Origin: Cereibacter ovatus
GTDB lineage: Bacteria; Pseudomonadota; Alphaproteobacteria; Rhodobacterales; Rhodobacteraceae
Length of the DNA: 64,000 bases
Direction: 5' to 3'
Assembly: GCF_900207575.1 (NCBI RefSeq)
Contig: NZ_OAOQ01000002.1
Span: forward strand, 362,587 to 426,586
The position numbers and the translations under genes are program-made. The notes beneath the pieces were generated by a model. The model made no database searches, had not been told where the DNA came from, and saw only the letters and a program-made list of their open reading frames with translations. Of this stretch, positions 38,220 through 47,680 are shown one piece after another; within the stretch, counting starts at the first letter, position 1; each line of letters begins with the position of its first letter.

Positions 38220-39554
38220 ATGCAGCAAGCGCCCCGCCAGTTCTCCGATGTCCGTCCCGTGGCCGCCCCTGCGGTCAGCCGGCTTGAACGCTTTGGTCTG
38301 TGGTTGCGGGATCATCAGTCGCTGATCGGGCGGCTGCAATGGGCGATGGTGGCGGTTTATCTGCCGCTGCTGATCGTGCCGGCGCTGGTGCCCGCGCCTG
38401 CGCCGGGGGCCACGATCCTGACCGATCTGACGCGGTTTGCGCAGTTCCTGTTCTGGGGCCTGTGGCTGCCGGGGGTTCTGGTGTCGGTCGTGCTGTTCGG
38501 GCGGCTGTGGTGCGGCCTTTTGTGCCCCGAGGGCGCGCTGACGGCCGCCGCCTCGCGCCATGGCAAGGGCTGGGCGATCCCGCGCTGGATGAAATGGCCG
38601 GGCTGGCCGTTTGCGCTGTTCGCGGGCGTGACGGTCTATGGTCAGATGGTTTCGATCTATGACGAGCCGCGGGCGGCGCTGCTGATCCTTGGCGGTTCCA
38701 GCGCCTGCGCGCTGCTGGTGGGCTGGCTTTACGGTAAGGAAAAGCGTGTCTGGTGCCGGTTCCTGTGCCCGGTCAACGGGATGTTCGGGCTGCTGTCGAA
38801 ACTGGCGCCGATGCATTACCGGGTGGATGGTCGGGCGTGGGATGCCTGTCCGCCTGCGCGCACCCGCACCATGCGTTTCAACTGCGAGCCGATGGTGCCC
38901 GTGCGCACGATGGATAGCGCCTCGCCCTGCCATATGTGCGGCCGCTGCGCCGGATTCCGCGATGCCGTTCGGCTTGAGGCGCGGGCCGCCGGCGCCGAGA
39001 TCGTGCGGGGCCGCGGCTCGGCCGGGGACAGTCTGATGGCGCTGGTGGGGGTGCTGGGCATCGGCTCGGCGGCGTTCTGGTGGCAGGCCGTGCCGTGGGG
39101 GCCGGATCCGGCGCGCGGGCCGGTGGCGCCGTGGTTTCTGTTCGGCCACGGCCCCGATGCCCCGGCGGTGACGCTGCTGGCAGGGGGTGCCGGGCTTCTG
39201 ACGCTGGCGCTGATCGCGCTGGCGCTGGCGGCGGCGGTGGCGCTGCCGCTTTGGGCCTCGGCGCGGCTGGCGGGGGGCGGGGTTGCGCTGTTTCACCGGC
39301 TGGCGCTGGCGGTGCTGCCGCTGGCGGCGGCGGGGATCGTCGCGGGGCTGACCCGGCGCACGGTGGCGCAGCTGGCCGACAGCGGGCTTGCGGTGTCGGC
39401 GGGGCCGGTCTGGGCGGCGCTGCTGCTGGGGGGCGGGCTATGGGCGCTGTGGTTGGCACATGGCGTCCTTGGCCAGAGGCGGGCGGCGCTGGCCGTCTTT
39501 GCCGTGGCGCTGACGCCGCCGCTGGCCGGATGGGGGGCGCTGCTGTGGGCGTGA
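38220..39554 (+). CDS. Membrane polyferredoxin (NapH/NosR/CcoG-like 4Fe-4S protein)
   Basis: A 444-residue membrane protein with several helices in the N- and C-terminal parts and cysteine motifs between. It has two CxxxCP elements, WCGLLCPEG (Cys98, Cys102) and WCRFLCPVNG (Cys179, Cys183), as in NapH/NosR. A later CHMCGRC (237-243) lacks the fourth Cys-Pro of a classical ferredoxin site; Cys210 and Cys222 could complete it. It probably passes electrons across or along the inner membrane. No nos, nap or cco gene is adjacent, so its partner is unknown. Confidence 0.82.
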   Translation: MQQAPRQFSDVRPVAAPAVSRLERFGLWLRDHQSLIGRLQWAMVAVYLPLLIVPALVPAPAPGATILTDLTRFAQFLFWGLWLPGVLVSVVLFGRLWCGLLCPEGALTAAASRHGKGWAIPRWMKWPGWPFALFAGVTVYGQMVSIYDEPRAALLILGGSSACALLVGWLYGKEKRVWCRFLCPVNGMFGLLSKLAPMHYRVDGRAWDACPPARTRTMRFNCEPMVPVRTMDSASPCHMCGRCAGFRDAVRLEARAAGAEIVRGRGSAGDSLMALVGVLGIGSAAFWWQAVPWGPDPARGPVAPWFLFGHGPDAPAVTLLAGGAGLLTLALIALALAAAVALPLWASARLAGGGVALFHRLALAVLPLAAAGIVAGLTRRTVAQLADSGLAVSAGPVWAALLLGGGLWALWLAHGVLGQRRAALAVFAVALTPPLAGWGALLWA

Positions 39555-39558
39555 ACCG

Positions 39559-39693
39559 TCAGAAGATCCAGATCAGGATCAGCACCCAGCCGGCGATCCC
39601 GTCCAATACCATCGGCACGATCCACCAGCCGGCGCGGAGGCGCGGCGGGGTCGGCGTCTCGCCGGGCGTCGGGGAAGGGTCTGGTGCCTGCAT
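39559..39693 (-). CDS. 44-residue single-helix membrane protein
   Basis: A small frame, proline-rich at the N-terminus (MQAPDPSPTPGETPTPPRLR) with a C-terminal hydrophobic helix (WWIVPMVLDGIAGWVLILIWIF, about 20 residues). It is convergent with the polyferredoxin gene, stops 4 bases apart. The strong contrast between a Pro/Thr head and an aromatic helix looks like a real protein rather than chance. No function known. Confidence 0.55.
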   Translation of the reverse strand: MQAPDPSPTPGETPTPPRLRAGWWIVPMVLDGIAGWVLILIWIF

Positions 39694-39745
39694 CGCCTGT
39701 CTTTCCGAACCGCCGGCCCGTGCCGGTTCACGGGACGCGGGTCGG

Positions 39746-39815
39746 CACCTTGCCTGTCAAGGTGAAAGGGTGGCACGAAGCAGCGGCGCCACAAGCCCTG
39801 TCGGCAGCTTCGTGC
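39746..39815. other. Two inverted repeats in a 262-base divergent region
   Basis: CACCTTG/CAAGGTG (39746-39764) with a 5-base loop, and GCACGAAGC/GCTTCGTGC (39773-39781 with 39807-39815) 25 bases apart. They lie between the 44-aa gene and the winged-helix regulator and could be operators or an RNA hairpin. The rest of 39694-39955 holds an AT-rich stretch with a TTGACA but no gene. Confidence 0.4.
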
Positions 39816-39955
39816 ACAGGAGTTACGCGCAAGTTGTCTCTTTGTTGACAAGACTGCGTCATTTGGTCGCTTGCACTCGTCCTGCGAAGGTCGGGTAGTC
39901 TGCTCAAAGATGGGCAATTTGTGTCGATTGTTAATGCAGTTAGGGGGAAGTAAAG

Positions 39956-40300
39956 GTGGACGGGGGCAAGATGGACGACCGGATGACGACATCACGTCGT
40001 TTCCAAAGCGTTGCGCAATTGAGGGAACTGTTGCTGGGGTTGGAACATGACCTCGGGATCGCCGATCTGTCTCGGAATGAGTTGGACGTTCTTTACGCCG
40101 TGAAACTGCTGGGCGAGACCGAAGAGTCGATCGTCCGGTCCGATGCGATCCGGCGCCATACGCTGTGCAACGCCATCGCCACGCCGACCTTCCACCGCGC
40201 GTTGCGTTCGCTGGTCGAAAAGGGCTTTGTCGAGCATGCGCCGCAGACCAAGGCGCGGGCTTACAAACTGGGCAAGCGCGCGGGCCAGATCGCCCACTGA
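39956..40300 (+). CDS. Winged-helix (MarR-like) DNA-binding protein
   Basis: A 114-residue protein (109 if the ATG at 39971 is used; both starts have GGGGG at SD distance). The layout is a helix, LSRNELDVLYAVKLL, then a recognition helix region NAIATPTFHRALRSLVEKGFVEHAPQ and a basic wing KARAYKLGKRAG. This is a MarR-like winged helix with a very short C-terminus, so dimerisation is by the N-terminal helices. Target unknown; it lies just upstream of, and may control, the antiporter gene. Confidence 0.72.
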   Translation: MDGGKMDDRMTTSRRFQSVAQLRELLLGLEHDLGIADLSRNELDVLYAVKLLGETEESIVRSDAIRRHTLCNAIATPTFHRALRSLVEKGFVEHAPQTKARAYKLGKRAGQIAH

Positions 40301-40375
40301 CAAGCGGCCCTTCGGTCAAGCGGACGTGCGCGGCGGCGGGTTTCCCCGACGTCGCAAACCCCTTATCAGAGACGC

Positions 40376-42874
40376 ATGACCATCATCCTTCTCGTCTCCG
40401 CTCTGGCCTGTCTTTTCATTGTCATCGCCGCATGCGAGCCGATCGCGGCCCGTTTGCGCATGCCGTTTACCGCCGTGCTGGCCGTGGTCGGCGCGGCGCT
40501 CGGAACCGGCGCGCTGTGGTTGCAGCACAGCGAGGTCGCCCATGGCTTTTCGCCCGAGGTGACACAGCTCCTGGGCCTGCCGATCCGCTCCAGCGTCTTT
40601 CTTTACATGATTCTGCCGACGCTGCTGTTTCAGGTCTCGCTGAGCCTGAACATCCGGCGGATGATCGACGACTGGGTGCCGATCCTTGTGATGGCAGTGG
40701 TGGCGGTTGTGGTCTCGACGCTGGCCATCGGCTTTGCGCTGCAACCGTTTTCGTCGATGTCGCTGGTGGCCTGCCTGCTGCTGGGGGCCATCGTGTCCAC
40801 CACCGACCCTTCGGCGGTGGTCAGCATCTTCCGCTCGATCGCGGCGCCGCAGCGGCTGACGCGGATCGTCGAGGGCGAAAGCCTGCTGAACGACGCCGCC
40901 GCCATCGCGCTGTTCGGCTTCTTTCTGACCTTCGTCATGGCGGGGGTTCCCGATCCCACGCTGCGCGATGCGCTGGTCAGCTTTCCGCTTCTGATCGGGG
41001 GTGGGGTGGCGGCGGGCTATGTCATGGCGCGCATCGGGCTGTGGGCGATGACGCTGCTGGCGGCCTATCCTACGGCGCAGATCTCGCTTAGTCTTGCGCT
41101 GCCCTATCTGACCTTTGTGCTGGCCGAACAAGGGCTTGAGGCGTCGGGTGTGATTGCGGTGGTCACGGTGGGCATCACCATGAACGTGGCCGGGCCCGGG
41201 CGGCTCAGCCCTGCGACATGGGCCAGCCTGTCCGAGATCTGGGCCATGCTGGCGCATTGGGCCGGGTCGCTGATCTTCATTCTGGCCGCGCTTCTGATCC
41301 CGCGGCTGATCGGGCGGGCGACCGACTGGGATCTGGTGCTGATCGGGGTGGTGACGCTGGCCGCGGTGGTTGCGCGCTGGGTGATGCTGTGGGGGATGGT
41401 GCCGCTGCTGGGGCGGCTGAACCTGTCGCCGAAGGTGGAACAGCCCTACCGCGTCGCCATCCTGTGGGGCGGCCTGCGTGGCGCGGTCACGCTGGCGCTG
41501 GCGCTGGCGGTGACGGAAAACCCGATGGTGCCGCCGCATGTGAAGCGCGAGGTCGGCATTCTTGCCACCGGCTTCGTGCTGTTCACGCTGCTGGTGCAGG
41601 GCACCACGCTGCGCTGGGTGATCCGGCGGCTGGGTCTGGCGCGGCTGACGCCGCTGGATCTGGCGCTGTCCAATCAGGTGATCGCGGTCGCGCTGCAAAA
41701 TGTCCGCGAGGAAGTGGCCCAAACCGTGCGCGAGCGCGAGCTGGACCCCGCCATCGTCCGCGCGGAAGCCAAGCGGTTCGGCGAGCGGCTGGAAAGGTCG
41801 GTCGATCTGGCCGATGACAGCGCCGAGGACATCAACGACCGCGACAGGATCACGCTGGGCCTGCTGGCGCTGGCCGGGCGCGAGCGCGATGCGATCCTTG
41901 CCGCCTTCCGTCAGCAGTTGATCTCGTCCCGGCTGGTCCAGATCATGCTGGTGGATGTGGACCGGCTGATCGAACGCACGCGGCTTCAGGGTCGCGACGG
42001 CTATCGCGCCGCCGGCCGCATGGCGCTGGGCACTGGCCGCAGCCATCGGTTGGCGGTGCTGGCGCACAATCGGCTGAAGATCAGCCGCTGGCTTAGCCGG
42101 CTGACCGCCGACCGGTTCGAGATGCTGCTGAGCCAGCGGTTGATCCTGTCGGATCTGCATGGGCTGATCGACGGCAAGATCCGGCGCATCCACGGCCGCC
42201 GCGTCGCCGAGATCCTGCACGAGATGCTGAAACGCCGCGAGGAAGAGACGGTTCAGGCGCTTGAAGCGTTGCGGCTGCAATATCCGGGCTATTCCGACGA
42301 GATGGTGCGTGCCTTCATCCGCCGCACCGCGCTGCGGCTGGAAGAACGCGAATACGAGATGCTGCTCGGAGACGGGCTGATCGGGCAAGAGCTTTACATG
42401 ACCCTGCTTCAGCGTATCGCCAATGAACGCAGGCGCGTCGAGGTGCGGCCCCATCTGGATCTGGCGGTGCAGAAATCCGAACTGGTTCGCCAGTTCCCGC
42501 TGTTCCGCGACATGGAGGAAGACCAGCGTCGCGCGCTCGAACATCTGTTGCAGACCGTCTATGTCCGCCCGGGCGAGGTGTTGCTGCGCCGGGGTGATGC
42601 GCCGCGCAAGGTGTTCTTCATCGCCTCGGGGGCGGTCGAATCGGATGTGGCGGGGCAGAAGGTGCGGCTGGGCCGTGGCGAGATGTTCGGCCAGCTGGCG
42701 ATCCTGACCCGCAAGCCGCGCCGCGCGCAGGTGACGGCGATCAGCCACGGCACGCTGCTCAGTCTGGACGAGGTGCGATTCAAGGAACTGTTGCGCCGTA
42801 ACGCGGCGCTTCAGGCCGCAACCGTGGAAAGCGCCGCCCGGCGCGGGGTGACGCTGGATCTGTCCACGCTGTAG
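40376..42874 (+). CDS. CPA1-family Na+(K+)/H+ antiporter with C-terminal cyclic-nucleotide-binding domain
   Basis: An 832-residue antiporter. The first 400 residues carry about 12-13 helices with the CPA1 motifs TDPSAVVSIF and EGESLLNDAAAIALF (the Asn-Asp ion site). A soluble helical linker (about 420-690) follows. The last 130 residues form a cNMP-binding domain (FRDMEEDQRRALEHLLQ, VRPGEVLLRRGD, GEMFGQLAIL, RRAQVTAIS). The PBC arginine of classical cAMP sites is recognisable in KPRRAQVTA, suggesting ligand binding. It may control pH or sodium in response to cyclic nucleotide. Confidence 0.9.
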   Translation: MTIILLVSALACLFIVIAACEPIAARLRMPFTAVLAVVGAALGTGALWLQHSEVAHGFSPEVTQLLGLPIRSSVFLYMILPTLLFQVSLSLNIRRMIDDWVPILVMAVVAVVVSTLAIGFALQPFSSMSLVACLLLGAIVSTTDPSAVVSIFRSIAAPQRLTRIVEGESLLNDAAAIALFGFFLTFVMAGVPDPTLRDALVSFPLLIGGGVAAGYVMARIGLWAMTLLAAYPTAQISLSLALPYLTFVLAEQGLEASGVIAVVTVGITMNVAGPGRLSPATWASLSEIWAMLAHWAGSLIFILAALLIPRLIGRATDWDLVLIGVVTLAAVVARWVMLWGMVPLLGRLNLSPKVEQPYRVAILWGGLRGAVTLALALAVTENPMVPPHVKREVGILATGFVLFTLLVQGTTLRWVIRRLGLARLTPLDLALSNQVIAVALQNVREEVAQTVRERELDPAIVRAEAKRFGERLERSVDLADDSAEDINDRDRITLGLLALAGRERDAILAAFRQQLISSRLVQIMLVDVDRLIERTRLQGRDGYRAAGRMALGTGRSHRLAVLAHNRLKISRWLSRLTADRFEMLLSQRLILSDLHGLIDGKIRRIHGRRVAEILHEMLKRREEETVQALEALRLQYPGYSDEMVRAFIRRTALRLEEREYEMLLGDGLIGQELYMTLLQRIANERRRVEVRPHLDLAVQKSELVRQFPLFRDMEEDQRRALEHLLQTVYVRPGEVLLRRGDAPRKVFFIASGAVESDVAGQKVRLGRGEMFGQLAILTRKPRRAQVTAISHGTLLSLDEVRFKELLRRNAALQAATVESAARRGVTLDLSTL

Positions 42875-42891
42875 CGTATGGCGCCGCACGG

Positions 42892-42916
42892 CCGGGCCCG
42901 ACTGAACCGGGCCCGG
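42892..42916. terminator. Hairpin between convergent antiporter and metG genes
   Basis: CCGGGCCC/GGGCCCGG stem with a 9-base loop, 18 bases past the antiporter stop. No T tract. Confidence 0.55.
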
Positions 42917-42945
42917 TGACGGCTATTCCTTTGACGTGGCGCGGA

Positions 42946-42969
42946 ACCTTTGCCGCGCGCGGCAAAGGT
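42946..42969 (-). terminator. 24-bp perfect palindrome just after metG
   Basis: Arms ACCTTTGCCGCG and its exact complement meet without a spacer; the RNA would fold with a small inner loop. It starts 5 bases past the metG stop on the minus strand, so it is a good transcription end or 3' protective hairpin. Confidence 0.65.
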
Positions 42970-42974
42970 GTGGT

Positions 42975-44693
42975 TCAGGTGCGAACGCCGGCAAAGCGGG
43001 TCTGCCAGTCCACCCGTTCCTCGTCGGTGATCTTGCGGAACAACACCTCGGGCGTGGTGAAAGCGTGGCCCGCGGGCAGCACCGACAGCGCCGCGGCGAC
43101 ATCGCCGGGCCAGGTCCAGTCGTCGCAGTTCAGCGATGCCATGGTCGAGGCCGCCGCATCCGGGATGAACGGGCGCGAGATCACCGCGTAAAGCCGGATC
43201 AGGTTCAGCGAAAGGCGGATCATCGCCTGTGCCCGCTCCGGCTCGGTCTTGACCACGGTCCAGGGGGCGGCGGATTGCAGATATTCGTTGCCCGCCACCC
43301 AGATCGCGCGCAATTCGGTCGCGGCCTTGCGGATCTCCATCGCTTCCATGCAGGCTTCATAGGCGGCAAGCCGCTCTTGCAATTCCGCGATCAGCGCCTG
43401 TTCCCGCTCGCCCAGGGTGCCGCCTTCGGGCACGGTTTCCCCGAATTTCGCGCGGCAGAACTTGGTCACGCGGCTGATCAGGTTGCCCAGAACGTCGGCC
43501 AGATCCTTGTTCACCGACGCCTGGAAATTCTCCCATGTGAACTCGCTGTCGCTGTTTTCCGGCGCGTGCGACAGAAGCCACCAGCGCCAGTAATCGGCCG
43601 GCAGGATCGACAGCGCCTGATCCATGAACACGCCGCGGCCCTGGCTGGTCGAGAACTGGCCGCCATCATAGTTCAGGTAGTTGAAGGACTTGATGTAATC
43701 CACCAGCTTCCACGGCTCGCGAGAGCCCATGATGGTCGCGGGGAAGGACAGCGTGTGGAAGGGCACGTTGTCCTTGCCCATGAACTGAACGTAGCGCACG
43801 TCATCCGCGCCCTTGTCGGTGCGCCACCAGCGTTCCCAGTCGGCATCCGTCTTGCCGTTGGCGTCCGCCCATTCGGCGGTGCAGGCGATATATTCGATGG
43901 GGGCGTCGAACCAGACATAGAAGACCTTGCTCTCCATCCCCGGCCAGGGGGCATCGCCCTTGCGGACGGGAACGCCCCAGTGCAGGTCGCGGGTGATGCC
44001 GCGGTCCTGAAGCCCGTCGCCGTCGTGCAGCCACTTTTTCGCGATCGAGGTGGTCAGCACCGGCCAGTCGGTCTTGCTGTCGATCCAGGCTTCAATCTCG
44101 TCCTTCAGCGCCCGCTGACGCAGGTAAAGATGCTTGGTCTCGCGCACTTCCAGATCGGTCGAGCCGGAAATCGCCGAACGCGGGTTGATCAGATCGGTCG
44201 GATCAAGCTGTTTGGTGCAATTCTCGCACTGGTCGCCACGGGCCTTGTCATAGCCGCAATTCGGGCAGGTGCCCTCGATGTAGCGGTCGGGCAGGAAGCG
44301 GTTGTCGGCGACCGAGAACACCTGCCGCTCGCTGACTTCCTCGATGAAGCCATTGTCGGCCAGACGCCCGGCGAAATGCTGGGTCAGCTTGTGGTTCCGC
44401 GCGCTGGACGAGCGGCCGAAATGGTCGAACGACAGCCGGAAGCCGGCCGCGATGTCCTTCTGGATTTCGTGCATCTCGGTGCAATAGACCTCGACCGGCT
44501 TGCCGGCCTTGGCGGCGGCCAGTTCCGCCGGCGTGCCGTGTTCGTCGGTGGCGCAGATGAACATGACCTCGTGGCCGCGTCCGCGCATGTAGCGGGCGTA
44601 AAGGTCGGCCGGAAGCTGGCTGCCGACGAGGTTGCCCAGATGCTTGATCCCGTTGATATAGGGGATCGCAGAAGTGATCAGTATCCGCGCCAT
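42975..44693 (-). CDS. metG: Methionyl-tRNA synthetase
   Basis: A 572-residue class I synthetase. It has the HIGH-type HLGN (IKHLGNLVG), a zinc knuckle with [25 protein letters not shown], and a KMSKS-loop equivalent [10 protein letters not shown], which is normal for this subgroup. There is no C-terminal EMAP/tRNA-binding extension. Start ATG at 44693 ([15 protein letters not shown]). Confidence 0.96.
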   Translation of the reverse strand: MARILITSAIPYINGIKHLGNLVGSQLPADLYARYMRGRGHEVMFICATDEHGTPAELAAAKAGKPVEVYCTEMHEIQKDIAAGFRLSFDHFGRSSSARNHKLTQHFAGRLADNGFIEEVSERQVFSVADNRFLPDRYIEGTCPNCGYDKARGDQCENCTKQLDPTDLINPRSAISGSTDLEVRETKHLYLRQRALKDEIEAWIDSKTDWPVLTTSIAKKWLHDGDGLQDRGITRDLHWGVPVRKGDAPWPGMESKVFYVWFDAPIEYIACTAEWADANGKTDADWERWWRTDKGADDVRYVQFMGKDNVPFHTLSFPATIMGSREPWKLVDYIKSFNYLNYDGGQFSTSQGRGVFMDQALSILPADYWRWWLLSHAPENSDSEFTWENFQASVNKDLADVLGNLISRVTKFCRAKFGETVPEGGTLGEREQALIAELQERLAAYEACMEAMEIRKAATELRAIWVAGNEYLQSAAPWTVVKTEPERAQAMIRLSLNLIRLYAVISRPFIPDAAASTMASLNCDDWTWPGDVAAALSVLPAGHAFTTPEVLFRKITDEERVDWQTRFAGVRT

Positions 44694-44854
44694 GCCCAGA
44701 AATCCCTTGTCCCGACCGCGCGTTGTTTAGCGCCGGACGGCCCCGAGGGCCAGAGGATGATTGCGCCGCATGGCCCCCTTATGGCGTGGGAAAGGCGGGG
44801 TGCGCCTTGCCATCCCCGTGCCGCCCGCTAGGCTGAACCGGAAAGGAGACCGCG

Positions 44855-45895
44855 ATGCGATTGATCCCTCTTGGCAGGACCGGCCTTGTCGTGTCCGAGT
44901 TCTGTCTTGGCACCATGACCTGGGGCAACCGCAACGATGCGGCCGAAGCCCACGCCCAGATCGATCTGGCGCTGGACCATGGGGTGAATTTCATCGACAC
45001 GGCCGAGATGTATCCGGTCAATCCGGTCGCGGCCGAGACCGTCGGCCGGACCGAGGCGATCATCGGCCAGTGGTTGGCCGCCCGCGGCGGGCGCGACCGG
45101 ATCGTGCTGGCGACCAAGGTGACCGGCGAGGGCAGTGCCGCGGTCCGCGACGGCGCCCCGATCACGCCCGCGGCGCTGCGCCGTGCGCTGGACGATTCGC
45201 TGGCCCGTCTGCGCACCGATCATGTCGATCTGTATCAGATCCACTGGCCGAACCGCGGATCGTATCATTTCCGCAAGATGTGGGACTATCGCCCGCCCAT
45301 GGACCGCGAAGCGGTGCTGGACGACATGCTGGCGCTGCTGGAAGAAGCTGGCCGGCTGGTGGCCGAAGGCAAGGTGCGCCACTTTGGCCTGTCGAACGAA
45401 ACGGTGTGGGGGGCTGCGCAGTGGCTGTCGCTGGCCGACCGGCACGGTTTGCCGCGGATGGCGTCTATCCAGAACGAATATTCGCTGCTCTGCCGGCAGT
45501 TCGACACCGACTGGGCCGAGCTTTGCGCGCTGGAGGACATGCCGCTGCTGGCCTATTCGCCGCTGGCTGCGGGGTTGCTGTCGGGGAAATATGCCGGCGA
45601 CGTGACGCCCGACGGATCGCGCCGCGAGGTCAATCCGACGCTGGGTGGGCGCATCACGCCCCCGGTGTTCGAGGCGGTGGCAGGCTATCTGGGCATTGCC
45701 GCGCGCCATGGGCTTGATCCCTGTCAGATGGCGCTGGCCTTCTGCCGGCAGCGCCCCTTCCCGGTGATCCCGATCCTTGGCGCGACCGACCTGCGGCAGT
45801 TGCGCACCGATCTGGGCGCGGCCGGGCTCTGCCTGTCGCCCGAGGTGCTGGCCGAGATCGCGCAGGCGCACCGCATCTGGCCCGCTCCGTTCTGA
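44855..45895 (+). CDS. Aldo/keto reductase (Tas-like)
   Basis: A 346-residue NADPH-dependent oxidoreductase of the AKR family. The TIM-barrel entry LGRTGLVVSEFCLGTMTWG, catalytic DTAEMYPVNP (Asp and Tyr), the Lys of VLATKV, and IHWPNRG are visible; the NADP end is AFCRQRPFPVIPILGATDL. The length and the insert with YHFRKMWDYRPPMD match the Tas group. Substrate unknown. SD AAGGAG before ATG. Confidence 0.93.
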   Translation: MRLIPLGRTGLVVSEFCLGTMTWGNRNDAAEAHAQIDLALDHGVNFIDTAEMYPVNPVAAETVGRTEAIIGQWLAARGGRDRIVLATKVTGEGSAAVRDGAPITPAALRRALDDSLARLRTDHVDLYQIHWPNRGSYHFRKMWDYRPPMDREAVLDDMLALLEEAGRLVAEGKVRHFGLSNETVWGAAQWLSLADRHGLPRMASIQNEYSLLCRQFDTDWAELCALEDMPLLAYSPLAAGLLSGKYAGDVTPDGSRREVNPTLGGRITPPVFEAVAGYLGIAARHGLDPCQMALAFCRQRPFPVIPILGATDLRQLRTDLGAAGLCLSPEVLAEIAQAHRIWPAPF

Positions 45896-45955
45896 TCCCC
45901 CTTGCAGAGGGCGGCTTTCGCGCGCCATCTGGTCGGGCGATCACAAGGACAGACC

Positions 45956-46429
45956 ATGCGCCGCCCGCTTCTTCTGCTTGCCTTCCTTGCCCTTGGTGCC
46001 TGCCGGCTGGGTCTTGGCGCCGAACCTGAAACGCCCGGCCCTGCGGCCGCGGGACTGGCGACCGCCGAGATCGCGGTGACCCCGCTGGATGCCCCGGCAT
46101 CCGCGGCGCCCGCGCCCGAAACTGCGCGCGCGGCACAGCCGGCACCCGCCCGGCCAGAGGCCGCTTCCGCCGCCGCCCCCGAGTCCGCCGTTCCGAAATC
46201 CGCCGGGCAGATCGCCTGCGAGAAGAAGGGCGGAAGCTATGTCGCGGTCAAGTCGCTTTACACCTGCGTGCGCGTGCCGCGCGATGCCGGCAAGGCTTGC
46301 ATCAGCGGGGCAGAGTGTTCGGGCGAATGTCTGGCGCGGTCGAAAACCTGCGCGCCCTATGATCCGCTGGTCGGGTGCAACGACATTCTGGACGATTTCG
46401 GCCGCCGGATGACGCTGTGTCTGGGCTGA
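45956..46429 (+). CDS. Cysteine-rich lipoprotein
   Basis: A 157-residue protein with a signal ending in lipobox LGAC (about residue 16). An alanine/proline-rich linker (about 30-75) precedes a compact C-terminal domain with eight cysteines (IACEKKGG, YTCVRV, KACISGAECSGECLA, KTCAPYDPLVGCNDIL, MTLCLG), which should form disulfides in the periplasm. Not recognised beyond that. ATG at 45956 behind AAGGAC. It overlaps the next lipoprotein gene by 13 bases. Confidence 0.75.
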   Translation: MRRPLLLLAFLALGACRLGLGAEPETPGPAAAGLATAEIAVTPLDAPASAAPAPETARAAQPAPARPEAASAAAPESAVPKSAGQIACEKKGGSYVAVKSLYTCVRVPRDAGKACISGAECSGECLARSKTCAPYDPLVGCNDILDDFGRRMTLCLG

Positions 46430-46932
46430 GGCGCGCGGCCCTGCTGGCGCTGGCCTTGGCCGCCTGCGCGCCTGAACCCGCGCCGCGCACGGTGCCGGTC
46501 TTTCGCACCCCGGGAGCGCCGATCTGGTCCAATGCGGTGCTTGATCCGGCCCGTCTGGTGGGCGACTGGCAAGAGGTGGCGGCCTTTGCCGCGCCGGGTG
46601 CCTGCCGCCCCGGCGGGGCGCGGATCGTGGCCGGCCCGGGTGGCGGGGGGCTTGGCCTTGCCGCGCGGCTGTGCCTTGGCGGGAAAGAGACCGCGTTTCA
46701 GGGGCCGCTGGCCGTCACCGGCCCCGGCCGCTTGCTGCCCGCCAACGCGACCGAGCCGTGGTGGGTGCTGTGGGCCGATACCGATGTGCGCACGCTGGCG
46801 ATCGGCACGCCCTCGGGGCGGTTCGGCTTCATCCTGAACCGTGGCGGCGCGCTGCCGCCCGACCGGCTGGCGGCCGCGCGCGAGATCCTGGACTGGAACG
46901 GCTATGACCTGCGGTGGCTGACGCTGTTCTGA
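46417..46932 (+). CDS. Lipocalin-like lipoprotein
   Basis: A 171-residue protein with a signal peptide ending in lipobox LAAC and a lipocalin-like body: DPARLVGDWQEVAAF (the GxW entry), then strands up to WWVLWADTDVRTLAIGTPSGRFGFIL. This resembles Blc-type lipocalins shortened or remodelled. A GTG at 46417 is the best start, overlapping the previous gene; the SD is weak, so translation may be coupled. Likely an outer-membrane lipoprotein that binds lipids; inference. Confidence 0.72.
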   Translation: MSGLRRAALLALALAACAPEPAPRTVPVFRTPGAPIWSNAVLDPARLVGDWQEVAAFAAPGACRPGGARIVAGPGGGGLGLAARLCLGGKETAFQGPLAVTGPGRLLPANATEPWWVLWADTDVRTLAIGTPSGRFGFILNRGGALPPDRLAAAREILDWNGYDLRWLTLF

Positions 46933-46996
46933 ACGCGCGGCGCCGCTGTCCGATCAGTCGGGCGGATCGCCCATCGGGTCGGGGATGAGGCAGGGA

Positions 46997-47680
46997 TCAC
47001 CCCAGCCGGCGGAAGGTCGGAACGGTGCCGGAATTGTCGAAGAACGGCACGCCCGTGCCGTCGCTGTCGCCGCGCAGAAGTGCCGAGACCTCGGCCAGAA
47101 CCACCTCGGTGATGAAGGGTAGATCCAGCCGGCGGGCCTCGGACAGGGGCAGCCAGTGCAGGTGCGAAAGCTCGTCACAGGCGCCCGAGAAATCCTCGAT
47201 ATCGCCGGTCACCCGCTCGGCATCGGCCAGAAAGAAGCGCGCGTCGAACCGGCGCGGACGGCCGGGCGGGGTGATGGCGCGGAACACGAAACGCAGCCCC
47301 GAGGCGTCGGGCTGAAGGCCGCGGTCGGCAAAGCCCTGCCAGTCGGCGGGCGCCTGCCATGCGCCGGGAAGGCCCAGCGGCAGGCCGGTTTCCTCCCACA
47401 GTTCGCGGATCGCGGCGGCGGCCAGCGCGCGGGCGCCCGGTTCGGCCTGATCCAGACGCTTCTGGCAGGCCGGCGCAGGCAGGCGGGCCAAGGGCACCGC
47501 GGCATCGCCGGGATCGACCGCGCCGCCGGGAAAGACGAATTTCGACGGCATGAAGGCCGCGCCCGCGCCGCGCATTCCCATCAGCACCTCGGGGCCTGCC
47601 GCGCGCTGGCGCAACAGGATCACCGTGGCGGCGGGACGGATGCGGGTCTTGTCATCGGCGGCCTGTGCGTCTGCTTGCAA
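46997..47680 (-). CDS. Nudix hydrolase
   Basis: A 227-residue Nudix protein. The box is GGAVDPGD, a stretch, then AAIRELWEETGLPLG, with intact Arg-Glu-x-x-Glu-Glu metal site. FVFPGG and RFDARFFLAD fit the coenzyme A or nucleotide type of larger Nudix enzymes. The substrate cannot be read from sequence. Start ATG at 47680. Confidence 0.9.
   Translation of the reverse strand: MQADAQAADDKTRIRPAATVILLRQRAAGPEVLMGMRGAGAAFMPSKFVFPGGAVDPGDAAVPLARLPAPACQKRLDQAEPGARALAAAAIRELWEETGLPLGLPGAWQAPADWQGFADRGLQPDASGLRFVFRAITPPGRPRRFDARFFLADAERVTGDIEDFSGACDELSHLHWLPLSEARRLDLPFITEVVLAEVSALLRGDSDGTGVPFFDNSGTVPTFRRLG

Noticed and set aside
38097-39296. Continuation of the ABC exporter frame by 400 codons upstream
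   Set aside because: It covers the antisense strand of the polyferredoxin gene, has no homology, and the ABC protein already has a normal start at 38096.
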